Below are positions 38,660-47,887 of a stretch of 51,522 bases of DNA, piece after piece. A program made the position numbers and the translations under genes. The notes below the pieces were generated by a model, which was not told where the DNA came from, did no database searches, and was given only the letters and a program-made list of their open reading frames with translations. Within the stretch, counting starts at the first letter, position 1; each line of letters starts with the position of its first letter. Origin of the DNA: an uncultured bacterium (GTDB lineage Bacteria; Fidelibacterota; Marinisomatia; Marinisomatales; UBA1611); NCBI GenBank assembly GCA_913020665.1, contig CAJVZI010000008.1:1-51522 (forward strand), in the 5' to 3' direction.

Positions 38660-38913
38660 TATTTATTAGCGGTCATTGTTTTTACCAGATGATAGAAGCC
38701 AATGATCATGCCAACCACCAGACCTATGAGGGTCATGATAGGAGATGTGTCATTATTAGAATCAATATACCATCCTATAAAGGTAAATAATAGAATTGAA
38801 ACGATCAGACCATATGATGCAGCAGCAGCTGGCCCAGACTGTTTTATCACCTTTTGAAAAGATTCAAATGATCTACCAATATCAAACCCAGAGTCATTTT
38901 CACTTCCGGCCAT
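38656..38913 (-). CDS. AtpZ/AtpI-family small membrane protein
   Basis: The 85-residue protein has two helices with the family pattern GPAAAASYGLIVSILLFTFIGWYIDS and PIMTLIGLVVGMIIGFYHLVK (read in parts), matching the F1F0 ATPase gene-1 (AtpZ) family. Members are reported to act in magnesium or calcium handling or in assembly of ATP synthase. It is 2 nt after the bactofilin stop and overlaps the next gene by ATGA. Confidence 0.85.
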   Translation of the reverse strand: MAGSENDSGFDIGRSFESFQKVIKQSGPAAAASYGLIVSILLFTFIGWYIDSNNDTSPIMTLIGLVVGMIIGFYHLVKTMTANKY

Positions 38914-38915
38914 AT

Positions 38916-39278
38916 TTATGATTCCGATGAAGATGAATCATCATCAAGAATGATATCACATTTTCCTTCAAATTGCGCCCCATCTTCAATAAGCAATTTT
39001 CTATAAATAATATCCCCCTTCAGGATACTTTTTTTGCCTAGAACAACTTGCCCATTAGATTGGATATTTCCATTGACCGTTCCTCCTACTCGAATATCAC
39101 TACCTGTTATATTACCCTCTACAATAGCCTGTTGTGCAATACGCACTGGTCCTTTTGTATTGACATCGCCATTCACTTTACCATAAATAATAATACCTTC
39201 ATTAAGATCGATCGGACCTTCTATGATGGCATCAGCACCGATCATTGTGTGTACATTTTGAAAATTTATCTTACTCAT
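38916..39278 (-). CDS. Bactofilin
   Basis: The 120-residue protein shows the DUF583 right-handed beta-helix core (residues about 14-105). It has repeated G-x-[IV]-x-G-[DN]-[IV] turns: IIYGKVNGDVNTKGPVRIAQ, VEGNITGSDIRVGGTVNGNI and LKGDIIYRKLLIEDGAQFEG (read in parts). The C-terminus is acidic/Ser-rich. Bactofilins polymerise without nucleotides and scaffold cell-wall enzymes or partition proteins. Its start overlaps the M23 peptidase gene by 8 nt, and bactofilin-M23 pairs are a known module in cell-shape control, while parAB lies just upstream. Confidence 0.92.
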   Translation of the reverse strand: MSKINFQNVHTMIGADAIIEGPIDLNEGIIIYGKVNGDVNTKGPVRIAQQAIVEGNITGSDIRVGGTVNGNIQSNGQVVLGKKSILKGDIIYRKLLIEDGAQFEGKCDIILDDDSSSSES

Positions 39279-40059
39279 TTGACGATGTCAGATCGAATGT
39301 TTTATACTCTGGGAAATATATCAAAGGGTCCACTGCAACAAATTCATGCCATATTTCAAAATGTAAATGAGGGCCTGAAGATATACCAGTGTTACCAACC
39401 AGCGCAATAACATCCCCTCTATTAACAATATCTAATTGATTTTTTAAGTTTTGTTTATTGTGACCATAATGAGTGAAATAATCATCCCCGTGATATAAAA
39501 TGGTCATATTCCCGAATTCATAGGTCCAGCCTGAGAATACTACTACGCCAGAAGCCGCTGCCAGTATAGGCTCACCCTCTTTAGCAACAATATCAATACC
39601 ATTATGAGCATCTCTGATAAAAAGGCCTTCCCTGGAAGGTGTTTGTGTAATATATCCTCTAATAGGAGGTACTGATGGAATATTTTCAATATAAGATACT
39701 TTTCTTTTTGGCAATTCATATATCCCTGATACTGAATCCACTAATTCAGGACGTGAGTCTATATCTAATGTTGTACCTAAGGAACTACGAACTAGATCAT
39801 CCATTTGCCTAATCCTCTCTAGATCGCGTGTTAGCTCAATCACCTTCATTCTTTCAGATACAAATGTATCATGTCTCTCTTTTATTGATGCATAATCTGA
39901 TATCTTAGGAACAAAATAGAACATAACAGCGAGACCGCAAACAATGACCATAATAATAACTGATATAATTATCAGAAAAAGATTCTTTGAAAGGTGATAG
40001 GAAGTCGTCCCAGACTCGCTTTCTGGAATGAACATAACAGTATATTTATTTGAGCCCAT
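39271..40059 (-). CDS. Membrane-anchored M23 (LytM-type) peptidase
   Basis: The 262-residue protein has one N-terminal membrane helix (about 27-50) and a coiled-coil stretch to about 105. The LytM/lysostaphin domain (about 130-250) has all zinc and catalytic elements: HNGIDIVAKEGEP, THYGHN and GPHLHFEIW. It is predicted to cut peptidoglycan cross-links in the periplasm. It is coupled to bactofilin by an 8-nt overlap and lies 6 nt after parB. The bactofilin is its likely localising scaffold. Confidence 0.93.
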   Translation of the reverse strand: MGSNKYTVMFIPESESGTTSYHLSKNLFLIIISVIIMVIVCGLAVMFYFVPKISDYASIKERHDTFVSERMKVIELTRDLERIRQMDDLVRSSLGTTLDIDSRPELVDSVSGIYELPKRKVSYIENIPSVPPIRGYITQTPSREGLFIRDAHNGIDIVAKEGEPILAAASGVVVFSGWTYEFGNMTILYHGDDYFTHYGHNKQNLKNQLDIVNRGDVIALVGNTGISSGPHLHFEIWHEFVAVDPLIYFPEYKTFDLTSSNE

Positions 40060-40065
40060 ATTATT

Positions 40066-40944
40066 TTAAGAAATTGTATTTATCAGATCAATTATCCGTT
40101 CAAGGTCATCATCTGAAAAATAAGATATCTCGATACTACCACCTGTTTTTGAATAGTTTAACCTTACTTTTGTACCAAACACTTCAATTAATTGATTTTC
40201 AATTGCAGTGATCTGTGAAGACTTTGATCGTACTTTTACTTTTTTCTTTTTTTGGGTATTCTGCGAACCTTTTATCAGAGATTCTGCAGCACGAACACTA
40301 AGATCATTTTCTAGAATTGTATTCCATATCCTCATCATTTGCGGGATTGTCTTACTTTGTAAAATAGCTCTACAATGCCCTGCTGATATATTTCCTTTCC
40401 TCAAACTTTTTCGAATCTCTGGAGGCAACTTAAGCAACCTTAATGAATTAGAAATAGTAACTCTCTTTTTACCGACAGCTTTTGCAATGGAATCATGCGA
40501 CATTCCAAATTTTGAATTGAGCACAGCGTATGCCTCAGCTTCTTCTAATGCATTTAAGTCATCTCTTTGTATATTCTCAATTAGAGCGATTTCCAGCATA
40601 TCAGCATCATCCTCCACCTTAATGACATATGCGGGGATCACCCTTTTTCTTAATTTTTTTGATGCTCTCCAGCGTCTTTCACCTGCGATCAATTCGTATC
40701 CAGATTCTATTTCTCTAACGGTAACAGGTGTTATCACGCCTTTTTCTCGTATTGACATCATTAATTCTTCCAGCGATGAACTATCAAATTCTTTTCTTGG
40801 TTGATTTGGATTTGGATGAATATCCTTAAGCGGAATTTCAGTGACTCCAGAAATTGCGGATGTTTTTTTGCCCGGACTTTTCTTTTTCTCTTTTTCAGGT
40901 CTAATAAGCGCTTCAAGACCTTTACCTAATCTATTCGCTGACAC
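40066..40944 (-). CDS. parB: Chromosome-partitioning protein ParB
   Basis: The 292-residue protein starts with NRLGKGLEALI, the ParA-interacting N-terminus. The CTPase/ParB domain at about 35-125 has IHPNPNQPRKEF and LIAGERRWRASKKL. It continues with the HTH (about 135-200, SHDSIAKAVGKKRVTISNSLRLL in parts) and a short C-terminal dimerisation segment. Its start overlaps the parA stop by 14 nt. I searched by eye for a canonical parS palindrome in this window and did not see one. Confidence 0.95.
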   Translation of the reverse strand: MSANRLGKGLEALIRPEKEKKKSPGKKTSAISGVTEIPLKDIHPNPNQPRKEFDSSSLEELMMSIREKGVITPVTVREIESGYELIAGERRWRASKKLRKRVIPAYVIKVEDDADMLEIALIENIQRDDLNALEEAEAYAVLNSKFGMSHDSIAKAVGKKRVTISNSLRLLKLPPEIRKSLRKGNISAGHCRAILQSKTIPQMMRIWNTILENDLSVRAAESLIKGSQNTQKKKKVKVRSKSSQITAIENQLIEVFGTKVRLNYSKTGGSIEISYFSDDDLERIIDLINTIS

Positions 40945-41698
40945 GTTGGAGTATCTCCTCGGTTAAACTCATATAATTTTGTGCTCCGGTTGAATTAGCA
41001 TCATATAAAAGAGCAGGTTTCCCAAAACTGGGTGCCTCACTCAAACGGACATTACGATGAATGTAGGTTTTAAACAATTTGTCCTTGAAAAAGCTATTTA
41101 CTTCATTTACAACCTGTTTCGATAAATTTAGCCTACTGTCGTACATCGTCATCAAAATACCAATTATTTCTAAACCTTTATTTAAATGACGCTGTACCAG
41201 CCTAACAGTATTCAATAATTGTCCTAGCCCTTCTAGTGCATAATACTCGCATTGAATAGGTATTACAAGGGCATCTGAGGCGGTTAATGCATTAATTGTC
41301 AATAGACCAAGTGATGGGGGGCAGTCAATTATGATCATATCATATTGTTTTTTTATTGCCCCCAATGCTTTTTGAAGTTGGTACTCTCTTGCCATCACAC
41401 TTACAAGTTCGATCTCTGCTCCTACAAGGTCATTTGTAGAGGCAATGATATCTAAGTGGGGGAATGAAGTCGATGTAATGACATCTTTGATCCCATCACC
41501 TTTAAGCATTACATCATATATATTGCCATTTACTTCATCAAATAATTCTGCCAACCCTGTAGTAGCATTTGATTGAGGGTCAAGGTCAATAAGTAAAGTA
41601 CGAACTTCAGAAACTGCTAGGCTTAATGCTACATTTACAGCGGATGTGGTTTTACCCACACCTCCTTTTTGATTTGTGAATGCTAAGACCTTTGCCAT
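40931..41698 (-). CDS. parA: Chromosome-partitioning ATPase ParA
   Basis: The 255-residue protein has the deviant Walker A KGGVGKTT (residues 11-18) and Walker A' LIDLDPQSNAT. Walker B is IIIDCPPSLGLL, and the C-terminal half has RRLN-like residues. It matches the Soj family in size. It forms the DNA-bound gradient that ParB-parS complexes follow. It is the first gene of a contiguous minus-strand run of 14 genes ending with atpC. The 140-nt region to its right also serves the divergent tdh. Confidence 0.95.
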   Translation of the reverse strand: MAKVLAFTNQKGGVGKTTSAVNVALSLAVSEVRTLLIDLDPQSNATTGLAELFDEVNGNIYDVMLKGDGIKDVITSTSFPHLDIIASTNDLVGAEIELVSVMAREYQLQKALGAIKKQYDMIIIDCPPSLGLLTINALTASDALVIPIQCEYYALEGLGQLLNTVRLVQRHLNKGLEIIGILMTMYDSRLNLSKQVVNEVNSFFKDKLFKTYIHRNVRLSEAPSFGKPALLYDANSTGAQNYMSLTEEILQRVSE

Positions 41699-41838
41699 TT
41701 AATAATAGGATAAAATAAGGGGACAAAATTTATGATACCTTTTTTAATTGCCTTAAGAAAAATGATAAAGAAATTAAATCCATTATAAATTGCATTAACT
41801 TTAGGTTCAAATAATTCGCAATAATTGTTTTATAATAC

Positions 41839-42861
41839 ATGAAAGCATTAGTAAAAAAGAATCCAGAAAAGGGAATTTGGATTGAGGATGTTCCTGAACC
41901 TCAATGTAGCACAAATGATGTAAAAATAAAGATCACGCATACAGCAATATGCGGAACAGATCTTCATATTTTTAATTGGGATAATTGGGCAAAAAGGACA
42001 CTTGAACTCCCATTGATCATTGGCCATGAATTTTGTGGTATCGTTGAAGAGGTTGGGCCAGGAGTAACGCATTATAAACCTGGGCAACGTGTATCAGGAG
42101 AAGGTCATATTACCTGCGGACATTGCAGGAACTGCAGGGCAGGAAAAAGGCATCTTTGTGATCAAACGATTGGAATAGGGATACAACGAGATGGAGCTTT
42201 CGCAGAATTTTTAGTAATTCCTGAATCAAACGTTTTTCCTATCCATGATGAAATTCCTTCTGAGATCGCGTCTTTCTTTGATCCTTTTGGAAATGCTGTT
42301 CATACTTCATTATCATATGAAATGGTAGGTGAAGATGTACTCATAACTGGGGCCGGGCCCATTGGGGTCATGGCAGTTGCTATTTGTAATTTTGTTGGTG
42401 CTCGCAATGTTGTTGTGACGGATATCAATGACTATCGTCTAGAGTTAGCAAAAGCAATGGGTGCTAATAAAGTTATTAATATTGCTAAAAACTCAATTAA
42501 AGAGTTTTACCCTGAATTAAATATGATAAATGGTTTTGATGTTGGCTTAGAGATGTCAGGCAATCCTGATGCATTTAACAGTATGTTAGATCATATGTAT
42601 CACGGTGGTAAGATAGCACTTTTAGGCCTTCTTCCGAAGTCTACGAATATCAATTGGGATAATATTATTTTCAAGGGCCTAAAAGTGAAAGGTATATACG
42701 GAAGAGAGATGTACGAGACATGGTACAAAATGACACAAATGCTCAAAAGTGGCTTAGATATATCAAAGGTTTTAACACATCGAATAGCAATAGATGATTA
42801 TGAGAAAGCATTTAAGATTATTGAATCTGGAGATTGCGGGAAAGTAGTCCTTGAATGGTAA
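41839..42861 (+). CDS. tdh: L-threonine 3-dehydrogenase
   Basis: The 340-residue zinc medium-chain dehydrogenase oxidises L-threonine to 2-amino-3-ketobutyrate with NAD. Catalytic zinc ligands are Cys38 (ICGTDLHIFNWD), His63 and Glu64 (IIGHEFCG). Structural zinc cysteines are Cys93, Cys96, Cys99 and Cys107 (CGHCRNCRAGKRHLC), at the same positions as in E. coli Tdh. The Rossmann motif GAGPIGVMA is present. It is directly followed by kbl with no gap, making the two-step threonine-to-glycine and acetyl-CoA route. Confidence 0.97.
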   Translation: MKALVKKNPEKGIWIEDVPEPQCSTNDVKIKITHTAICGTDLHIFNWDNWAKRTLELPLIIGHEFCGIVEEVGPGVTHYKPGQRVSGEGHITCGHCRNCRAGKRHLCDQTIGIGIQRDGAFAEFLVIPESNVFPIHDEIPSEIASFFDPFGNAVHTSLSYEMVGEDVLITGAGPIGVMAVAICNFVGARNVVVTDINDYRLELAKAMGANKVINIAKNSIKEFYPELNMINGFDVGLEMSGNPDAFNSMLDHMYHGGKIALLGLLPKSTNINWDNIIFKGLKVKGIYGREMYETWYKMTQMLKSGLDISKVLTHRIAIDDYEKAFKIIESGDCGKVVLEW

Positions 42862-44052
42862 ATGAATTATAATAATAAACATTATTCAGACGTTTTAACC
42901 AGTATCAAAGAAGAAGGCCTGTATAAAAAAGAGCGCGTCATTTCTACACCCCAAGGTGTAGAGATCACCACTCATAATGGCGAAAAGGTCTTGAATTTCT
43001 GCGCAAATAATTATCTAGGTCTCGCAAATAATCCAACTTTGATAAAATCAGCAAAATCAGCAATGGATAAATTTGGTTTTGGAATGGCATCTGTACGATT
43101 TATTTGCGGAACGCAAGATCTACATAAAGTGTTAGAAGAGAAAATATCAGAGTTTTTTGGTACGGATGATACAATCTTATATACCTCATGTTTTGATGCG
43201 AACGGTGGACTTTTTGAGACGATCCTTGGTCCGGATGATGCTGTAATATCGGATTCATTAAATCATGCATCCATCATAGATGGAATACGGCTATGTAAAG
43301 CAAAGAGGTTTAGATATAACAATAGTGATATGCAGGACCTGGACAGAAAATTGGTAGAAGCAAAAGATGCAAAAATAAAACTGATAGCGACTGATGGTGT
43401 TTTTTCAATGGACGGTTATATTGCAAAGTTAGATGAAATAACCCAATTAGCTGAAAAGCATAATGCAATGGTTATGGTGGATGATAGCCATGCTACAGGA
43501 TTTATTGGCAATACGGGTAGAGGCTCTGCTGAATACCATGGTGTAATGGATAAGGTCAATATTTTTACTTCAACCCTTGGAAAAGCTTTAGGTGGGGCTT
43601 CAGGTGGATTTACAACAGGGAAAAAAGAGATCATTTCTCTTCTAAGGCAAAGATCAAGGCCTTATTTATTCTCCAATACTGTTGCTCCTGCAATTGTTGC
43701 AGCAGGGGCTGAGGTTCTTGATATGATATCATCCACTACAAGGCTACGAGATAAGCTAGAACAAAACACCATGTACTTCAGGCAAAGGATGTCAGAATCA
43801 GGGTTTGATATCCTTGAAGGTATTCATCCTATTGTACCAATTATGCTCTATGACGCTATTACTGCACAAGACATGGCAACTAGAATGCTAAAAGAAGGTA
43901 TTTATGTAATTGGTTTTTATTTCCCAGTGGTTCCAAAAGGGAAAGCCAGGATACGAGTACAGATATCTGCTGCAATGAATGAAGAACATTTGGATAAAGC
44001 GATAGATGCATTTAAAAAAGTAGGAAAAGATATGGGAATCATTGAATCTTAA
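42862..44052 (+). CDS. kbl: 2-amino-3-ketobutyrate CoA ligase (glycine C-acetyltransferase)
   Basis: The 396-residue alpha-oxoamine synthase PLP enzyme has LNFCANNYLGLANNP, DDSHATGFIG and the Schiff-base lysine in TSTLGKALGGASGG (Lys241). It cleaves the product of Tdh with CoA to glycine and acetyl-CoA. The ATG follows the tdh TAA immediately, and the unstable intermediate makes such coupling sensible. Length and residues match E. coli Kbl closely. Confidence 0.97.
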   Translation: MNYNNKHYSDVLTSIKEEGLYKKERVISTPQGVEITTHNGEKVLNFCANNYLGLANNPTLIKSAKSAMDKFGFGMASVRFICGTQDLHKVLEEKISEFFGTDDTILYTSCFDANGGLFETILGPDDAVISDSLNHASIIDGIRLCKAKRFRYNNSDMQDLDRKLVEAKDAKIKLIATDGVFSMDGYIAKLDEITQLAEKHNAMVMVDDSHATGFIGNTGRGSAEYHGVMDKVNIFTSTLGKALGGASGGFTTGKKEIISLLRQRSRPYLFSNTVAPAIVAAGAEVLDMISSTTRLRDKLEQNTMYFRQRMSESGFDILEGIHPIVPIMLYDAITAQDMATRMLKEGIYVIGFYFPVVPKGKARIRVQISAAMNEEHLDKAIDAFKKVGKDMGIIES

Positions 44053-44135
44053 CTTAAATGTCTGTACTCTTGCCACCCAGAGAAGGGATAGAGTATATTC
44101 ACCGGCTTTTTTAAAGCAAAAATTACATTTTATCA

Positions 44136-46022
44136 ATGCAAAATAATTTAACACCTAGATATATAATTATCGCCGTCATACTTGGCTGGGCGATTTGGTC
44201 ACTATGGCCTACCTACCAATACCAGAGCATGTCTGAAGAAAGAAAAGAAGAGCTAAGGGTATCTGGTGAATTAGAACAGGTAGAGTCACGTATCATAAGA
44301 CAGGGATTAGATCTTAAAGGTGGTATGTATATTGTACTTGAAGCTGATATACCCAAACTAGTTGAAAATCTCGCCCCGATCAAGGATGAACGCCTCGAGG
44401 CAATTATTGCTGATGCCAAGGAACAATCCAATGATCCAAGCAAGGACTTTTTCACCGTATTTGAAGAGAATGTAAAAGAAGATGGAATAAAACTATCACG
44501 CTATTACCACGAATATGGCGCATCTCTTGAAGATATTATGACAGCACTAAAAGACGAAGCCGATGATGCGATAAATCGAGTTTTAGAGATCCTTCAAAAT
44601 CGCGTTGATCAATTTGGCGTTTCTGAGCCTACCATTCAAAAACAAGGTAAACATCGAATTGTTGTAGAATTGGCTGGAATACAAGATTCAGAAAGAGCAC
44701 GTGCTCTTTTACAAAGTACAGCCCTTCTTGAATTCTATTTGGTCAAGAATGTCGCTGTCACCAATGAGATCATCGCTCAATTGGATAATGCTCTTCGATC
44801 AGATAATGATCAATCTACCCCCAAAGAAAAGAAAACGACTGAAAAAGAGGATAAAAACACCGAAGACCAATCAACCACTGTTTCGGAACTATTTGGTGAG
44901 ACCGAGTCTAATGTTTCAGATAGTGATAATGATACTAACTTAGATGACATCTTTGCAGAGGCACCATTTTCAGGGCTACTTACCTCTATACCTGGAGATA
45001 TGGGTATTGAAGAAAAAAATATTTATGCATTCAAGAAATTATTGGAAGAACCAGAGGTTCAATCAAAATTAAATAATGCGGATGGGCAATTTCTTCTAAG
45101 CCAAGAAGCAGAAACTGCTTCAGCAAATGAAGCTGTAAAATTTTATCGTCTATATTATTTAGAGAAAAGACCAGAACTGACTGGTGGTATTGTTGAAGAA
45201 GCACAAGCAAACCTTGGGTCATTAGGTGGTGGCAGTGCTGGGCAACCGGTAGTTTCGCTTACAATGAATAGCGAAGGATCAAGAACATGGTCTCGCGTTA
45301 CAGGTGCTAATGTTGGGGAGAGGATCGCCATTGTTCTAGATCAAAAAGTACATATGGCCCCATCCATAAGAGAGAAGATTCCCGGTGGAAGAACACAGAT
45401 CGAAGGATTTGCAAATATTAATGAAGCAAAAGATCTTGCGATTATATTAAGAGCTGGTGCTTTACCTGCTCCCGTAAATATTATTGAGGAGCGGATTGTT
45501 GGGCCAAGTCTTGGTGCGGATTCCATCACTCAAGGCACTCAGGCTGTTTTAATAGGTCTCGTAACCGTATTAGTATTCATGCTGGTCTATTATAGATTGG
45601 CTGGTACGGTTGCTGACTTTGCATTGATCTGGAATATATTACTTGTCCTCGCTGTACTAGCATCTCTACAAGCTACTCTTACTCTTCCTGGTATCGCTGG
45701 GCTTATTCTTACGGTTGGCATGTCCATTGATGCAAACGTGATCATCTTTGAACGTATCAGAGAAGAGCTGCGTAAAGGTAAAACACCAAAAGCAGCAATT
45801 GATGCAGGTTACGATCGTGCACTTACTACGATTATTGATGCAAATGTCACTACCTTAATTGCATCGCTCGTACTCTATCAGTTTGGTACAGGTCCGATCA
45901 AAGGATTTGCGACTGTACTTTTTTGGGGTATCCTTATAAGTATGTTCACTGCAGTTTTTATTACGAGAACGATCTTTAGCGCATATGTATCCAGGAAGAC
46001 CATTACCAGCTTAAGTATATAA
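44136..46022 (+). CDS. secD: Protein-export membrane protein SecD
   Basis: The 628-residue SecD has a first membrane helix at about 8-25 and the SecD motif IIRQGLDLKGGMYIVLEAD. The periplasmic P1 part has RVDQFGVSEPTIQKQG, and a five-helix C-terminal half has GLVTVLVFMLVYY, TLPGIAGLILTVGMSIDANVIIFERIREEL in parts, and FATVLFWGI. SecDF uses proton motive force to pull proteins across on the periplasmic side. Between about residues 220 and 285 lies an acidic Thr/Glu/Asp/Asn-rich low-complexity insert, probably disordered. secF follows after 6 nt. Confidence 0.97.
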   Translation: MQNNLTPRYIIIAVILGWAIWSLWPTYQYQSMSEERKEELRVSGELEQVESRIIRQGLDLKGGMYIVLEADIPKLVENLAPIKDERLEAIIADAKEQSNDPSKDFFTVFEENVKEDGIKLSRYYHEYGASLEDIMTALKDEADDAINRVLEILQNRVDQFGVSEPTIQKQGKHRIVVELAGIQDSERARALLQSTALLEFYLVKNVAVTNEIIAQLDNALRSDNDQSTPKEKKTTEKEDKNTEDQSTTVSELFGETESNVSDSDNDTNLDDIFAEAPFSGLLTSIPGDMGIEEKNIYAFKKLLEEPEVQSKLNNADGQFLLSQEAETASANEAVKFYRLYYLEKRPELTGGIVEEAQANLGSLGGGSAGQPVVSLTMNSEGSRTWSRVTGANVGERIAIVLDQKVHMAPSIREKIPGGRTQIEGFANINEAKDLAIILRAGALPAPVNIIEERIVGPSLGADSITQGTQAVLIGLVTVLVFMLVYYRLAGTVADFALIWNILLVLAVLASLQATLTLPGIAGLILTVGMSIDANVIIFERIREELRKGKTPKAAIDAGYDRALTTIIDANVTTLIASLVLYQFGTGPIKGFATVLFWGILISMFTAVFITRTIFSAYVSRKTITSLSI

Positions 46023-46028
46023 TAAATT

Positions 46029-46952
46029 ATGAGAATTATTAAAGAAACTAATATTGATTTCATGCGGGGCACATTTATAGCTGGGCTATTGTCAGCTGGC
46101 CTCATACTAGTTGGATTCATATCGATGATAACAAATAATGGTCCTAAGCTAAGTATTGATTTCAAGGGTGGAACAATGGTCGCAGTGAATTTCACAGAGC
46201 CTGTAGATATCAATAAGATCAGAAATTCCATGTCAGATATATCTATAGACGGACAAAAATTTGATTTCAGTAAGGAAGAAATAAAGCACTTTGGTGATGA
46301 AAGCAATGTGGCAATTCGTCTAGCGAGTCTAAAAGATGAGCCACCTCAATTTCCTCAGAAAGTAGCTGATATAATTGCTAGTGTGTATCCTGAACTCGTA
46401 CCTGAAGAGCGTAATGATTTTATCTTATCAATAGAAAAGGTAGGACCAAAAGTTGGCGCTGAATTAAGCGGAGATGCGGTCTTAGCGATCTTTAGTGCAT
46501 TAGCATTGATACTCATATACATTTCAATAAGGTTTGAATTCAAATATGCTGTAGGAGCAATCGCTGCCCTAACTCATGATGTTGCCATCACGCTTGGCAT
46601 CTTTTCAATACTTGGCTATGAGATATCCTTAGCAGTGATCGCTGCATTTTTAACCATCGTAGGATATTCACTGAATGATACTATTGTTATTTTTGATAGA
46701 GTTCGTGAAAATGTGAAAGGATTAAAAAGCATTAGCTTTCGATCTGTGATCAATCAAAGCATCAATGAATCTTTGAGTCGCACCATTGTCACATCTGTGA
46801 CCACTTTCCTTGTTGTTCTTATCCTATTTCTAGTTGGAGGGGAGGTAATACACTCTTTTGCATTTGCTATGATCGTAGGCGTTATTGTAGGTACTTATTC
46901 TAGTATTTTTGTTGCGAGTCCAGTCGTAATTAAAATGTCTAAAGAAAACTAG
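46029..46952 (+). CDS. secF: Protein-export membrane protein SecF
   Basis: The 307-residue SecF has six helices. It has the SecF motif LSIDFKGGTMVAV, the periplasmic domain ending SIEKVGPKVGAEL, and the conserved FEFKYAVGAIAALTHDVAITLGIFS (read in parts) and GYSLNDTIVIFDRVREN. It partners SecD, immediately upstream. A terminator hairpin follows 29 nt after the stop. Confidence 0.97.
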   Translation: MRIIKETNIDFMRGTFIAGLLSAGLILVGFISMITNNGPKLSIDFKGGTMVAVNFTEPVDINKIRNSMSDISIDGQKFDFSKEEIKHFGDESNVAIRLASLKDEPPQFPQKVADIIASVYPELVPEERNDFILSIEKVGPKVGAELSGDAVLAIFSALALILIYISIRFEFKYAVGAIAALTHDVAITLGIFSILGYEISLAVIAAFLTIVGYSLNDTIVIFDRVRENVKGLKSISFRSVINQSINESLSRTIVTSVTTFLVVLILFLVGGEVIHSFAFAMIVGVIVGTYSSIFVASPVVIKMSKEN

Positions 46953-46981
46953 ATCCTTAATTGTCCCGATTAAATATGATT

Positions 46982-47012
46982 GCCTCTTTTTAATAAAAAG
47001 AGGCTTTTTTTT
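46982..47012 (+). terminator. Intrinsic terminator after secF, touching the next start codon
   Basis: Arms GCCTCTTTTT and AAAAAGAGGC with a 3-nt loop are followed by T8. Only two bases separate the T-tract from the ATG of the EamA transporter gene at 47015. Confidence 0.92.
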
Positions 47013-47014
47013 AA

Positions 47015-47887
47015 ATGAAACCGAAGGTCCTTTTTTCCTATATATTGCTATGCCTTATCTGGGGCACAACTTGGATCGTATTGAAAAAAAGCCTTATGGA
47101 TGGGACCCCGCCTTTTTTTGGATCGGGAATTCGTTTTATGATCGCTGGGACCATTCTATGGATGATCATACTTTACAAAAAGAAATTCCCTCCTTTTGAC
47201 CCATTGGCAATAAGGATCTATTTTCAATTTGGTGTCCTAAATCTTACAATTAGCTATGGTCTAACTTATTGGGCCACACAGTATATCTACTCTAGTATAT
47301 CTTCTATTATTTGGTCAGGATTTCCATTGACTGTAGCAATTTTTTCATATTTTATGCTACCTGATGAAAAAATGAACCAAAAAAAGATCTTAAGCCTGTT
47401 GCTTGGTACATGTGGTGCGCTTCTTGTTTTTGTTGAAAGCCTTAACTTTTCAGGAGATAAAGTTCCATTTGGTATAACTATAGTGATGATCGCCGTGATC
47501 GTTGCTTCTTATCCAAGTGTATATTTAAAAAAATATAGTGATGTTGTATCATCTCTGCATATTAATGCTGTTAGTCAATTAATGGCAGGTGTCCTACTAC
47601 TACTATTCTCTTATTTCATTGAAAGAGACCTGCAAATGAATTGGAGTAATTATAACATATTCGCTCTAATATACCTCACCATACCTGGATCACTGGTGGC
47701 ATGGTTCCTTTACCTATGGCTTTATTCCCATATATCAATGTCCCAGATATCTTATATAGCTTTTTTCCCTCCATTACTAGCAACTATCTTAGGGTGGGTC
47801 ATCCTCGGAGAATCTTTATCAATGCTAGCTATCGCAGGAGGGGTTTTCATCATATTAGGCGCCGTATTGATAAATCGAAATGGATAA
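47015..47887 (+). CDS. EamA/DMT-family transporter
   Basis: The 290-residue membrane protein has ten helices in two EamA repeats. The first has LLCLIWGTTWIVLKKSL and FLIAGTILW-like FMIAGTILWM. The second has FFPPLLATILGWVILGE and ends with GGVFIILGAVLINRNG. Members export amino acids, nucleotides or other metabolites, but the substrate is not predictable. There is no free ribosome site: the only GAGG is inside the secF terminator stem, so the mRNA may be leaderless or arise by read-through. It overlaps the next gene by 8 nt. Confidence 0.93.
   Translation: MKPKVLFSYILLCLIWGTTWIVLKKSLMDGTPPFFGSGIRFMIAGTILWMIILYKKKFPPFDPLAIRIYFQFGVLNLTISYGLTYWATQYIYSSISSIIWSGFPLTVAIFSYFMLPDEKMNQKKILSLLLGTCGALLVFVESLNFSGDKVPFGITIVMIAVIVASYPSVYLKKYSDVVSSLHINAVSQLMAGVLLLLFSYFIERDLQMNWSNYNIFALIYLTIPGSLVAWFLYLWLYSHISMSQISYIAFFPPLLATILGWVILGESLSMLAIAGGVFIILGAVLINRNG

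Noticed and set aside
40208-40804. A 198-codon open frame antisense to parB
   Set aside because: It is a shadow of the parB reading frame, with a low-complexity Phe/Ser-rich product, no ribosome site and no family resemblance.
41699-41838. Glycine riboswitch or promoter upstream of tdh
   Set aside because: I see no riboswitch-like conserved structure. A TATAAT at 41831-41836 is only 2 nt from the ATG, too close for a normal or leaderless start, so it is probably chance in AT-rich DNA.
40066-41838. Canonical parS site near parAB
   Set aside because: No TGTTTCACGTGAAACA-like palindrome was visible in or around parAB; a diverged parS cannot be excluded by eye.
44053-44135. Terminator between kbl and secD (GCTTT/AAAGC)
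   Set aside because: A 5-bp stem with a 3-nt loop and no T-tract after it is too weak to call.
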